A stretch of DNA of 25,634 bases, taken from assembly GCA_964445305.1 (NCBI GenBank), contig CAYUKK010000023.1, positions 1-25,634 on the forward strand. Direction: 5' to 3'. This document shows, in pieces, positions 14,322 through 21,819 of the stretch (position 1 is its first letter; every line of letters starts with the position of its first letter). The stretch is from CAYUKK01 sp964445305. GTDB lineage: Bacteria > Acidobacteriota > Aminicenantia > Aminicenantales > UBA8522. The notes below the pieces were generated by a model. It was not told where the DNA came from. It did no database searches and saw nothing but the letters and a program-made list of their open reading frames with translations. The translations under genes and the position numbers were made by a program.

Positions 14322-15347
14322 ATGAAAAAAACGATGACCTTGGGCGCTGTGATCTTGGTCCTGGCTTCCCCGGCTTGGGCCGGCGTGGTCAAGAAAACGA
14401 AGTCGGAGATCAATTTCCGCGGCTTCGGCAAGTTCAGCCTCGTCCAGAGCGATAAGCTGACCGCCGAACAAAAATGGTCCAACATGGTCACCGATTTCAA
14501 AGGCCAGGGGGTGGCTGGCGGCCTGGCGGCGAAGACCATCCTCCGCTCGGGAGACACGGGCGAGATCATCGACTTACCCCAAGCGACTGTCTACCGGCTG
14601 GACAACAAGAAGAGAGAATACACGGTCAGCCCGATCGAAAAATTGAAGGAAGAATTGGCCAAAGGCGAGACAGAAACTGGCGAGGAGGCGGAGGAAGAAG
14701 AGGAGAGAGAAATCCGAGTCACCAAGAATGAACTCAAGGTCGAGGATACGGGTGAGGAATCGACAATCAACAATTTCCCCGTTCACAAGTACCTGCTCCA
14801 TTGGCTTCTCGAGTGGGAAGATACGGCCACGGGAGAGAAGAGCTCCAGCCGGCTTGAGAGTGTAGTTTGGGCCACACCCGTGGATGATAGGTTGAAGCGG
14901 GCGATGGAGGAGGAGATGAAGTTCAGCCGGGCTTATCTTGAGAAAATCGGTGTGGAGATGGGCAAGATGGAGGAGGATGTCCTCGGCGTTCGGTGGCTGT
15001 CCATCCTGGATTCCTTCAGCTTAGCCAAGGGCCGGCCGAGCCGCGACTACTCTAAGGCGGCGCACGAAATCCAAAAAATAAAGGGCTATCCGGTCGTCAT
15101 CGATGGGAAGTATTTCGTCAGCGGGGAAAAACCCGCTGCTTCAGCCGAGGAAGAGCCCGCTGCCACGGATGTCAAGGGGCGCCTTGGTGGGCTGCTCAAA
15201 AAAACCCTGAAGAAGAAGCCGGTCGAAACGGGAACGGGAGCTGAAGAACCCTCGCTTACCTACCACACCGAGGTTCTCGAGATATCGACCCCAGACCTCA
15301 GCGCCACGGATTTCCAGGTACCGGCGGGATACAAGAAGAAGGGCTAA
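14322..15347 (+). CDS. Secreted protein of unknown function
   Basis: The 341-residue product has a clear signal peptide, MKKTMTLGAVILVLASPAWA, with cleavage after A20. Its body opens with a beta-rich domain (KTKSEINFRGFGKFSLVQSD...) and continues with an acidic low-complexity stretch around 114-132 rich in glutamate. Residues about 150-190 (NNFPVHKYLLHWLLEWEDTATGE) look like another beta-hairpin region. Near 275-310 there is a charged linker (AEEEPAATD; KKTLKKKPVETGTG). The order of beta-strands resembles the LolA/LppX-like or DUF4412-like lipid-binding group, but I cannot confirm this. GGAG lies 8-9 bases before the ATG. It lies between glmS and a convergent TonB-dependent receptor, 20 bases away at the stop codons. 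It may reside in the periplasm. Confidence 0.7.
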   Translation: MKKTMTLGAVILVLASPAWAGVVKKTKSEINFRGFGKFSLVQSDKLTAEQKWSNMVTDFKGQGVAGGLAAKTILRSGDTGEIIDLPQATVYRLDNKKREYTVSPIEKLKEELAKGETETGEEAEEEEEREIRVTKNELKVEDTGEESTINNFPVHKYLLHWLLEWEDTATGEKSSSRLESVVWATPVDDRLKRAMEEEMKFSRAYLEKIGVEMGKMEEDVLGVRWLSILDSFSLAKGRPSRDYSKAAHEIQKIKGYPVVIDGKYFVSGEKPAASAEEEPAATDVKGRLGGLLKKTLKKKPVETGTGAEEPSLTYHTEVLEISTPDLSATDFQVPAGYKKKG

Positions 15348-15367
15348 CCGTCCCTTCTTTTGCCGTC

Positions 15368-18196
15368 TTACCAAGATAGTTTGAGCATCAGCCGCGCCTG
15401 ACGAGGCTGTTGCCTGGCCCAGATTTGACCGAAAAGCGTCGTCGCTTCCTTGACGAAAGAAATGGGCTTTTGGCTGTTGAACACGTTGAGGACGTCGGCC
15501 CGCAAGGAAAGAGCAAGGGGGATACCTTTGACCTGGCTCGGCAGGCGGAAGGTCTTTTCCAGCGAAACATCCAGGTAGTGGTGAGCGGGCGATTTTCTTG
15601 TCCCCCGGCCTTCGGGAAAAGAATAGTAGCCGCCGAAGAAGGGGACATAACCCAGCTTTTCCCAGTAGTAGCCCGATATGTATTCGAAGGCCGAAGAGAG
15701 GAGAATTCCGTAGGGAAGGAGGAAAGCCGTGTTGACCTTGAGGTTATGGTCCACGGAGTAGGGGAGTTTGCCGTACCATCCTTCATCGCCTATGCCCCTG
15801 CCCCCGAGACCGCCGAGCGCATAATCGACCCAGGCCTTTACATCCTTTAACTCGGGGAGGTCGGGAACATAGAGGTGATTCCCGAAGAGGCCCAGGTAGT
15901 TGGTGCTTCCTTCTTCCTGAGCGTACGAGCCTGTTTCCACCTGGCCGGGGTTTGTCCCCATGGCTGAGGAATAAGCGTAGGAGGCGTTAAGGTAGACGGC
16001 CTGGCCTATTCTCCCGTTGAGCTCGATTTCCAGGCCTGAATAGCGGCGGCGTTTGTGCTCGAAGTTATCGAAAAGGAACTTGTAAAGAGTAGCCGGGTCG
16101 AAAATAGCCAGGATTTCGAGGAGGTTATCGGCGCGGGTATGAACGAAGCGGGCTTTCAAGGCCCAGTGGGCGGCGAGCCTCCGGTCGAACTCGATGAGGT
16201 AGCGAGTGAGAAAATTGGGGTCCAAGCTTTCGGCGACTTCTAAGGCCTGCGTCTTTTGCTCCGTCTCGAATTTCCAGGCAGACGGGTTGTGGTATTCCGC
16301 CTCGGTCGGGTTGGCTTTTCCCTGCCAGCGGTAGGTGCGGAAGGTCAAGCCGGCGCCGGAGTTGAAAAACCCGAGGGGCATGGTCGTGATCAAATCAGAA
16401 AAACGACCCCAACCCAGCTTGAGGACGTTGACGCCGTCCCCTGTGATATCGTAGGTCAGGGCCAGGCGCGGGGAGAGGAAGTCACCAAGGCCCCACGACC
16501 AGAGGACTTTTCGCTCGTCGTCCAGACAGCGCTGAGTCTGGGTGCGCACTCCGGCCATGAAGGTTACCCTCCCCCAGCTAACCTTGTCTTTGAAGAAGAG
16601 GCCGATGCCGTTGGCGGAATTGATGAACTCGAAATTTCCGTATTCGTAGAAAAAAGTCGGCGTTTTCTGGCCTGCTTGCCATGTCTGAAAATAGTACTTG
16701 GTTCCCCTGTCGAATCCATTGCCAGGGAAAATGTCCTCTTCTTTACCCGTAAAATCGACGCTGAACTCCGAGCCGATATCGTAGTAATCCAAGCCCAGGC
16801 TCATTTCATGTCGGCCGAAGGTGTCGGTCTCGATGTGTTTGGTCAACTTGAGGCTGAAGTCAAGGCGCTTCTCGTTGTCGATGACGTTGCCGTAGGAATT
16901 GTGGATGTTGAGGCCGAGGTCCTCGATGAAATACTGGGCCGGCCCCAGGTCGCCGTCCGATGGCTCCTTCGAGGAATCCATCCTGGCCTGGCCCAGGCCC
17001 GCTTCAAGGAAAGTCGAACGGTTGAGGATGCCCCTGTAGTTGAGTCTCCAGGCCGTGCTGGTGAACTTTTCCTCTTCGTAGAGTTCGGGAATCCCGATGC
17101 CGCCCTTCTGGGGAAGGGATTTGTGGAGAATAGTGGTCAGGGAGATGGTGTGGCTCGTCGAGGGTGACATCGTTAACTTGGCGAAAAGGTTGTTATTGTG
17201 GGTCGTCAATTTGCCGCCGGGAACCAAGAAATAGCCAAGCTCGCCCGAGGCAGTTTCCTGAACATCCCGATAATAATTATTGGACAGGAAAAACCACAGC
17301 TTGTCCTTGACGATGGGCCCACCCAGGTTGAAATAGTACTGGGAGTTAGAAAAATACTCGGGTTCGCTGACGACAGCGAGCTGGTCCTGGCGGCCAGCCT
17401 GGAAATCGCGGCTGGTGAAAAGCATGGCCAGGTTGCCGCTGAACGCGTTGCCGCCGCTCTTGGTCACCATGTTGACCACCCCACCGTAGGCTGAAGCGTA
17501 TTCCGGGCTGAAAGGGTCGGAGATGATCTGGACTTCCTCGACGCTATCAAAATTGATCTTGAGGCCGGAGTTTTTCAAGCGGACGCCGCTCACGGCCAGG
17601 CCATCGATGACCCAGGAATTTCCTTCCTCTCCCTCGCCGCGGAAGCTTGGCTGACCTTCCGTCGCTGTTCCTCGTCGTGTGTTCATTCTCACGCCCGTGA
17701 CGCCCGGTGTCAGCTTGACGACATCGACGATGGTCCGGTTCTGAACGGGGAGCTTCTCCAGCTCAGCGGCGCTCAGGTGGAAGCTCGTGTCGCTGGCTGT
17801 TTTGTCGATGAACGGCGTTTCCGCGGTGACGGTTATTTCCTCCTTGATTTCTGTCATCTTAAGGGTCACCGTGACGGTTGTGACCTGGCCCAGCCGGACG
17901 ATGACGTTTTCCTGGGTGAGAGGGCTGAACCCTTCAAGGTAGAAGGTGAGCGTGTACGTGCCCACAGGAAGGAGGGGAAGATGAAAATCGCCATATTTTG
18001 AGGACAGGACCGTCCTTGAGCCTTGGAGTGCCGGGCTGCCCGCCCGGACTTCAACTCCGGGAAGGCCGGCCCCTCCCTCGTCCAGGATGCGGCCCCGAAT
18101 TTCTCCCGTTTCGATGGCCAGAAGAGAGGCCGAAGCGGTGAGAAAGAAAAAAAACCCGATGAGATACAATGTTCCCTTTTTCTTGGTTATGGGCAT
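15368..18196 (-). CDS. TonB-dependent receptor, Oar-like, with carboxypeptidase-regulatory-like N-domain
   Basis: The 942-residue product has a signal peptide (1-27) and a CarboxypepD_reg-like beta-sandwich at about 31-112 (GEIRGRILDEGGAGLPGVEV; GTYTLTFYLEGF). It then has a plug domain from about 120 to 245 (EEITVTAETPFIDK; LPVQNRTIVDVVKLTPGV; WVIDGLAVSG; YGGVVNMVTKSGG). The rest is a beta-barrel of repeated aromatic strands ending in a C-terminal tryptophan (LMLKLSW). This is the layout of Oar/SusC-like outer-membrane receptors, common in Acidobacteriota. The start at 18196 is preferred because GGGGGAG lies 6 bases upstream; an upstream ATG at 18211 has no such site. The ligand is not known. 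No SusD-like partner is adjacent. It is downstream of ino1 on the same strand, but 158 bases and a palindrome lie between, so it may be separately transcribed. Confidence 0.93.
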   Translation of the reverse strand: MPITKKKGTLYLIGFFFFLTASASLLAIETGEIRGRILDEGGAGLPGVEVRAGSPALQGSRTVLSSKYGDFHLPLLPVGTYTLTFYLEGFSPLTQENVIVRLGQVTTVTVTLKMTEIKEEITVTAETPFIDKTASDTSFHLSAAELEKLPVQNRTIVDVVKLTPGVTGVRMNTRRGTATEGQPSFRGEGEEGNSWVIDGLAVSGVRLKNSGLKINFDSVEEVQIISDPFSPEYASAYGGVVNMVTKSGGNAFSGNLAMLFTSRDFQAGRQDQLAVVSEPEYFSNSQYYFNLGGPIVKDKLWFFLSNNYYRDVQETASGELGYFLVPGGKLTTHNNNLFAKLTMSPSTSHTISLTTILHKSLPQKGGIGIPELYEEEKFTSTAWRLNYRGILNRSTFLEAGLGQARMDSSKEPSDGDLGPAQYFIEDLGLNIHNSYGNVIDNEKRLDFSLKLTKHIETDTFGRHEMSLGLDYYDIGSEFSVDFTGKEEDIFPGNGFDRGTKYYFQTWQAGQKTPTFFYEYGNFEFINSANGIGLFFKDKVSWGRVTFMAGVRTQTQRCLDDERKVLWSWGLGDFLSPRLALTYDITGDGVNVLKLGWGRFSDLITTMPLGFFNSGAGLTFRTYRWQGKANPTEAEYHNPSAWKFETEQKTQALEVAESLDPNFLTRYLIEFDRRLAAHWALKARFVHTRADNLLEILAIFDPATLYKFLFDNFEHKRRRYSGLEIELNGRIGQAVYLNASYAYSSAMGTNPGQVETGSYAQEEGSTNYLGLFGNHLYVPDLPELKDVKAWVDYALGGLGGRGIGDEGWYGKLPYSVDHNLKVNTAFLLPYGILLSSAFEYISGYYWEKLGYVPFFGGYYSFPEGRGTRKSPAHHYLDVSLEKTFRLPSQVKGIPLALSLRADVLNVFNSQKPISFVKEATTLFGQIWARQQPRQARLMLKLSW

Positions 18197-18242
18197 GTGT
18201 CTCTCCCCCATTTTTCTTGCGGCATGAGCGCCTGACTTATTC

Positions 18243-18307
18243 CAAACGCAATCGACAACTCTTGACCATGCAGCGCCTTTATTCGGTCAAGCTTTCCATT
18301 GCGTTTG
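18243..18307. repeat. Nested inverted repeat between ino1 and the TonB receptor gene
   Basis: Outer arms CAAACGCAAT (18243-18252) and ATTGCGTTTG (18298-18307) are a perfect 10-bp pair. Inner arms CTTGACC (18261-18267) and GGTCAAG (18285-18291) are a perfect 7-bp pair with a 17-base loop. No U-tract follows on the minus strand, so a simple terminator is unlikely. It may be a structured 5' leader, an operator or an RNA element for the receptor gene. Confidence 0.6.
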
Positions 18308-18354
18308 TTATCGGTGGCCGACTTTTGCCTCGCTTCTCGAGATGCCGATATTGT

Positions 18355-19488
18355 CTATTTTTTTCTTTTCGGCTGCTTTTTTGGAGTCTTCACCTGAGCT
18401 GCTTTGCGCCCATAGGTGGCGATGAATTTCTCGGTCAATTCTTTGGCTTCGGTATCGGTGTACTGCTTGGGGGGTGTCTTCATGAAGTAAGCGGATGGCC
18501 CGAAAAGGGCGCCCGAAAGGCCGTGGTCGAGAGCCAGCCGGGCGCAACGGATGGCGTCGATGACGACCCCGGCGGAATTGGGCGAGTCCTCCACCGAAAG
18601 CCGACAATCCAGGTAGGTGGGGACATCGCCGAAATGCCGGCTTTCGATACGAAGGAAACAGAGCTTGTTGTCCTTCTGCCAAGGAACGTAGTCGCTCGGG
18701 CCGACATGGACATTCTCGGGGTCGATGCTCAAGCCGCGCGCCCGAATTTGGGAGACGACGGCATTGGTCTTGGAAATTTTCTTTGAATGGAGCCTCTCCC
18801 TTTCCAGCATGTTCAGGAAATCCGTGTTGCCGCCCGTGTTCAACTGATATGTCCGGTCGATGGGCATCCCCCGATCAAGATAGAGGTTGACCAAAGTCCG
18901 ATGGAGAATCGTCGCCCCGACCTGGGACTTGATGTCATCGCCGATGATGGGCAGGCCTTTCTTCTCGAACCGCCGCTGCCAGTATTTTTCAGAAGCGATG
19001 AAGACGGGAATGCAGTTGATGAAAGCGCAACCGGCCTCGAGGACCTGCTCGACATACCACTTCGTTGCCTCTTCGCTCCCCACGGGGAGGTAATTGATGA
19101 CCACCTGCGTCTTCGTTTCCTTGAGGATGGCCACGATATCCGCGGTCGCGCCCGGTGCCTTCTGAATGATCTGGGAGAGATACTTCCCCAGTCCGTCGTG
19201 GGTCATGCCCCTGTGGACGGGGACATTGAGGCGGGGGACGTCAGAGAACTTGGTCGTGTTGTTGGGCCAGGTGAAGATGGCCTCGCTCAGGTCCTTGCCA
19301 ACTTTGTTCTTGTCTATATCGAAGGCGGCCGAGAATTCGATATCGCGGATGTGGTAGCCGCCCAGGTTGACGTGCATGACGCCGGGGATGAAATCGGCTT
19401 CCTTGGCGTTTTTATAGTATTGAATCCCTTGGACGAGCGAGGAAGCGCAATTCCCAACGCCGATGATGGCCACTCTAATTTTTTCCAT
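18355..19488 (-). CDS. ino1: myo-Inositol-1-phosphate synthase
   Basis: The 377-residue enzyme converts glucose-6-phosphate to 1L-myo-inositol 1-phosphate with NAD in the cytoplasm. It has an N-terminal Rossmann motif VAIIGVGNCASSL (6-18), the NYLPVGSEEAT and NCIPVFIAS blocks, and GLPIIGDDIKSQVGATILHR with the active-site lysine. LNTGGNTDFLNM follows. The size and motifs match the short actinobacterial/archaeal-type enzyme (M. tuberculosis Ino1, about 367 residues) rather than the long eukaryotic form. The C-terminal tail is lysine-rich. The ATG at 19488 is chosen because GGAGG lies 7 bases upstream; it sits 2 bases after the TGA of the phosphatidyltransferase gene, so the two are an operon. 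Together they predict synthesis of an inositol phospholipid. Confidence 0.95.
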   Translation of the reverse strand: MEKIRVAIIGVGNCASSLVQGIQYYKNAKEADFIPGVMHVNLGGYHIRDIEFSAAFDIDKNKVGKDLSEAIFTWPNNTTKFSDVPRLNVPVHRGMTHDGLGKYLSQIIQKAPGATADIVAILKETKTQVVINYLPVGSEEATKWYVEQVLEAGCAFINCIPVFIASEKYWQRRFEKKGLPIIGDDIKSQVGATILHRTLVNLYLDRGMPIDRTYQLNTGGNTDFLNMLERERLHSKKISKTNAVVSQIRARGLSIDPENVHVGPSDYVPWQKDNKLCFLRIESRHFGDVPTYLDCRLSVEDSPNSAGVVIDAIRCARLALDHGLSGALFGPSAYFMKTPPKQYTDTEAKELTEKFIATYGRKAAQVKTPKKQPKRKK

Positions 19489-19490
19489 GG

Positions 19491-20159
19491 TCAAACCTCC
19501 TTTTGAAGATGCCGATGCTTTTCCTGGCGACGGATATAGAAAATTCTCTGGAAAGCGGTGGCGTTCGAAACGAGGGCGATAAGAATGAGGATAGCAATCA
19601 TGGCCGGGTCAAAGACCTTGAGGAGGGAGCCGACGAGGGAGCCCAGGAGGAGGAGAATCATCCGTTCAGCCCGCTGCATGAAGCCAACCTTGCACTCGAA
19701 GCCCAAGCCTTCAGCCCGGGCGCGGGTGTAGCTGACCATCGTCGAGCCCAGGAAAGTAAAAAAGAGCACCCAAAGAGGCCAGCCTTTCCGGAAATAGTAA
19801 GCCAGCCCGAGGTAGATAAAGAACTCCGAGTAGCGGTCGAGTGTCGAGTCAAAAATGGCGCCGTAAAGACTTCTTTTCCGGGTCAGGACGGCCACTTTTC
19901 CGTCGAGAATATCGAAAATACCGCAGAGGGCGATGAGGCCAGAAGCGGCCAGCGGCTGATGGAAAGCAAAGAGCAGACCGGCCGCCACGCCGGCGGCGAG
20001 CCCGAGAACGGTGATGAAATTAGGGCCTAGGCCAAGGCGGTTGAGGAATATGGCCACCCCGTCAAGACTGGCCAGAAAACGAGCGATAAACTCCTGGGGG
20101 AGGGCGTTGAGCAACCGGACTTTTTGTTCAGAACCAACAGCCTCAGTCCTCGTCTTCAT
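19491..20159 (-). CDS. CDP-alcohol phosphatidyltransferase, likely phosphatidylinositol-phosphate synthase
   Basis: The 222-residue integral membrane protein has about six hydrophobic helices. It carries the CDP-alcohol phosphotransferase signature at 83-108: D83-I-L-D86-G87-K-V-A90-V91, then eight residues, G100, three residues, D104, three residues, D108. The four aspartates that bind the metals are all present, but the arginine of the D-G-x-x-A-R motif is a valine (V91; codon GTC). The enzyme transfers a phosphatidyl group from CDP-diacylglycerol to an alcohol; the adjacent ino1 points to inositol 1-phosphate as acceptor. A start at 20159 is chosen because the longer frame to 20216 would overlap the promoter at 20188-20216. 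A good Shine-Dalgarno sequence is not seen. An alternative is a generic phosphatidylglycerophosphate synthase-like enzyme. Confidence 0.85.
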   Translation of the reverse strand: MKTRTEAVGSEQKVRLLNALPQEFIARFLASLDGVAIFLNRLGLGPNFITVLGLAAGVAAGLLFAFHQPLAASGLIALCGIFDILDGKVAVLTRKRSLYGAIFDSTLDRYSEFFIYLGLAYYFRKGWPLWVLFFTFLGSTMVSYTRARAEGLGFECKVGFMQRAERMILLLLGSLVGSLLKVFDPAMIAILILIALVSNATAFQRIFYIRRQEKHRHLQKEV

Positions 20160-20187
20160 GGTTGGTTTGGTGAACAAAGGACAGGAT

Positions 20188-20216
20188 AATCTAATATGAA
20201 TCCGGCTTGAAGTCAA
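20188..20216 (-). promoter_or_regulatory. Promoter of the phosphatidyltransferase-ino1 operon
   Basis: On the minus strand TTGACT (20216-20211), a 17-base spacer and TAGATT (20193-20188). The -35 matches 5 of 6 and the -10 matches 4 of 6 consensus positions. A transcript would begin near 20181, about 20 bases before the ATG at 20159. Confidence 0.5.
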
Positions 20217-20219
20217 TGT

Positions 20220-20429
20220 TCATTCGATGTTGATTTTCTTCTTGGGCGGAGATTTGGGGGCAGCGCGCTTTTCCAGGGCCTCAACCCTTGCGTCGATGAG
20301 CGACCTGAGGGCGAGAAGGACTTCTTTCTTGGCCCTGATCAAGTGTTCATGAGTCTGGGCTGGAATGAACCAGGTGAAAAGCTCCTCCGGAATGAGGATC
20401 TTGATCTCGCGCATTTTTTCAGCCGCCAT
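20220..20429 (-). CDS. Small conserved-looking protein of unknown function (69 aa)
   Basis: The 69-residue product begins MAAEKMREIKILIPEELF and continues with a hydrophobic-aromatic turn (TWFIPAQTHEHL) and a long amphipathic helix (RAKKEVLLALRSLIDARVEA). It ends in a basic tail (SPPKKKINIE). The start at 20429 is fixed by GGAGGTGA about 5 bases upstream; the ATG at 20447 has no such site. The layout, with a short strand (KILIPEE), a loop and a coiled-coil-like helix, is compatible with a small dimer or an adaptor, but I do not recognise a family. It lies 30 bases downstream of the ArsA-like ATPase on the same strand and ends just before the phosphatidyltransferase promoter, so it is probably co-transcribed with the ATPase. 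Confidence 0.75.
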   Translation of the reverse strand: MAAEKMREIKILIPEELFTWFIPAQTHEHLIRAKKEVLLALRSLIDARVEALEKRAAPKSPPKKKINIE

Positions 20430-20459
20430 ACTTTCACCTCCTTCCATAGGGTTTATCCG

Positions 20460-21620
20460 TTATCGAAAAACGATTTTGAGTTGGTCCTTTTCAAAGCGGG
20501 CCGACTGGATAGTGTGGCTGAGGAGGATTCGCGGCAGAAGGATGTTTCTTTTGAGGCTGCCGACGCGCACGAAGAGCTCTTCGCCCTTCTGAAAGAGGTC
20601 CAGGTCTTCCTTTTCAGCGAAGGGGAGGTGAAGGGTCAGGATGAATTTACCATCCAGAGCCTCGATCCGCATCGGGTTCTGGGCAAAGAAGATGGAGGCC
20701 GGGTCAGCGCCGCCGTAAACACTCTCCCCCAGGTCGGCCAATAAGTTGATGCCCACAATCTCCTGGTGGAAGAGTTCGGCCAGGAGAATGGGCAGCGGCG
20801 CGAAGATTTCTTCGACCTGGCGGAGATAGCCTCCCTGGATCGCCTTCCAGTTCCTGAAATACGGGTCATCAACGGTCGCCGGGAGTATCCGGTTGACAAT
20901 GACCAAATCGACGGAATAGCCGAACAAGCTGAAAAACGTATAGGCCCGCTGGGCTTCCTTGATGACCATCTTTTCAGGGTTGATCACCAGGCGGATGGAA
21001 GTCCGGCTGTGATCCTCCAGAATTTCCTTCATTTCTGCCAGCTGAGTGGTCAGGTTCTTCATCGCTTCGAAGACGCTGTCCTCGGGGAAGGGAAAGGGAA
21101 GAAGCCGGGTGGCGACGGGTCGCACCGCTTTGGCTGCCGTCCTCTGGATGGGGAAAATGTGCTTGAGGTACCAGCTCGTAATTTCGGGGGCGCTGAGCAG
21201 CCGAAGGGTATCGCCGGTCGGGGCACAATCGACCACGATGACATCGTACTCGGCCGTCTGGTTATAGCGGCGAATTTCCATCAGGCTGAAAAGCTCCTCC
21301 ATCCCCGGGAAAACGCTGAGTTCTTCGGCCTCGATAGTATCAATTCCCTGGGAAGAGAAAAGAGCTGTGAGATAGGCCTGGATTTCCCCCCATTTCTTCT
21401 CGATCTCCTCCAGGGCATTGATTTCCTGGCCGAAGAGGTTGGGACAAATCGGCTGGGGTGAGTTGCCGAGTTGAACCTCGAAGGAATCGGAAAGGCTGTG
21501 GGCGGCGTCGGTCGAAATGGCCAGGGTCCTGTGTCCGCGCCGGGCACAGAGAAGGGCCGTGGCGGCAGCGAGGGTGGTCTTACCCACGCCTCCTTTACCC
21601 GTGAAAAGTATTGTCCGCAT
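20460..21620 (-). CDS. ArsA/Get3-family ATPase with C-terminal HSP20-like domain
   Basis: The 386-residue protein has the deviant P-loop G8-K-G-G-V-G-K-T15, the switch I/A-loop T-D38-A-A-H-S-L-S-D45 and switch II D131-C-A-P-T-G-D-T-L-R-L-L142, all typical of the ArsA/Get3 (anion-transporting ATPase) family. The last ~70 residues match the HSP20-like beta-sandwich seen at the end of many bacterial ArsA homologues (LHLPFAEKEDLDLFQKGEEL; RVGSLKRNILLPRILL). The arsenite-binding cysteines of the duplicated E. coli ArsA are not evident and no arsB, arsD or arsR gene is nearby, so an arsenic role is doubtful. Such single-domain forms are widespread with unknown clients, perhaps lipids or membrane proteins. 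The ATG at 21620 starts at the family's N-terminus. There is no Shine-Dalgarno sequence; the promoter lies so close that the mRNA may be nearly leaderless. Confidence 0.92.
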   Translation of the reverse strand: MRTILFTGKGGVGKTTLAAATALLCARRGHRTLAISTDAAHSLSDSFEVQLGNSPQPICPNLFGQEINALEEIEKKWGEIQAYLTALFSSQGIDTIEAEELSVFPGMEELFSLMEIRRYNQTAEYDVIVVDCAPTGDTLRLLSAPEITSWYLKHIFPIQRTAAKAVRPVATRLLPFPFPEDSVFEAMKNLTTQLAEMKEILEDHSRTSIRLVINPEKMVIKEAQRAYTFFSLFGYSVDLVIVNRILPATVDDPYFRNWKAIQGGYLRQVEEIFAPLPILLAELFHQEIVGINLLADLGESVYGGADPASIFFAQNPMRIEALDGKFILTLHLPFAEKEDLDLFQKGEELFVRVGSLKRNILLPRILLSHTIQSARFEKDQLKIVFR

Positions 21621-21633
21621 GAAATTTTCTTTT

Positions 21634-21662
21634 ATTTTAACACCAAGACGGGAAAAGGACAA
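21634..21662 (-). promoter_or_regulatory. Promoter of the ArsA-like gene
   Basis: On the minus strand TTGTCC (21662-21657), a 17-base spacer and TAAAAT (21639-21634): 4 of 6 and 5 of 6 consensus positions. The -10 ends 13 bases before the ATG at 21620, so a normal start of transcription would leave only about 7 bases of leader. Confidence 0.5.
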
Positions 21663-21685
21663 GACATCATCCGACGGGTCTTGTC
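21658..21685. promoter_or_regulatory. Operator-like inverted repeat between divergent promoters
   Basis: GACAAGAC (21658-21665) and GTCTTGTC (21678-21685) form a perfect 8-bp inverted repeat with a 12-base spacer. It overlaps the -35 box of the arsA-like promoter (21657-21662) and ends 6 bases before the -35 of the symporter promoter (21692). The position is that of a shared regulator-binding site. Confidence 0.5.
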
Positions 21686-21691
21686 GTCATA

Positions 21692-21720
21692 TTGACATGG
21701 GCCGGTTCGTTCTGTATAAA
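21692..21720 (+). promoter_or_regulatory. Near-consensus promoter of the symporter gene
   Basis: TTGACA (21692-21697, full match), a 17-base spacer and TATAAA (21715-21720, 5 of 6). Transcription should start near 21727. This rules out the ATG that lies at 21720 as the symporter start, and supports the ATG at 21816. Confidence 0.75.
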
Positions 21721-21747
21721 TGGCCACAAAAAACAGGAAGAGAAGGA

Positions 21748-21819
21748 ATGCGACGCGCTTTTTCTTCGCAGGCCGCAGGGAATCTTCTTCCCATCATCTT
21801 TGCGGGGTACCTTCAATGA
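21748..21819 (+). CDS. Possible leader peptide (23 aa) coupled to the symporter
   Basis: An ATG at 21748 with CAGGAAG seven bases upstream opens a 23-codon frame, MRRAFSSQAAGNLLPIIFAG followed by YLQ. It ends in TGA at 21817-21819, which overlaps the symporter ATG at 21816 (ATGA). It lies directly behind the promoter and has a better ribosome-binding site than the symporter itself. It may serve translational coupling. There is no recognised family, and it could be chance. Confidence 0.35.
   Translation: MRRAFSSQAAGNLLPIIFAGYLQ

Noticed and set aside
16256..17167. 303-codon plus-strand open frame
   Set aside because: It is antisense to the TonB-dependent receptor and has no recognisable domain.
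18169..19506. Two long plus-strand open frames
   Set aside because: They are antisense to ino1 and its flank; the minus-strand gene is clearly the real one.
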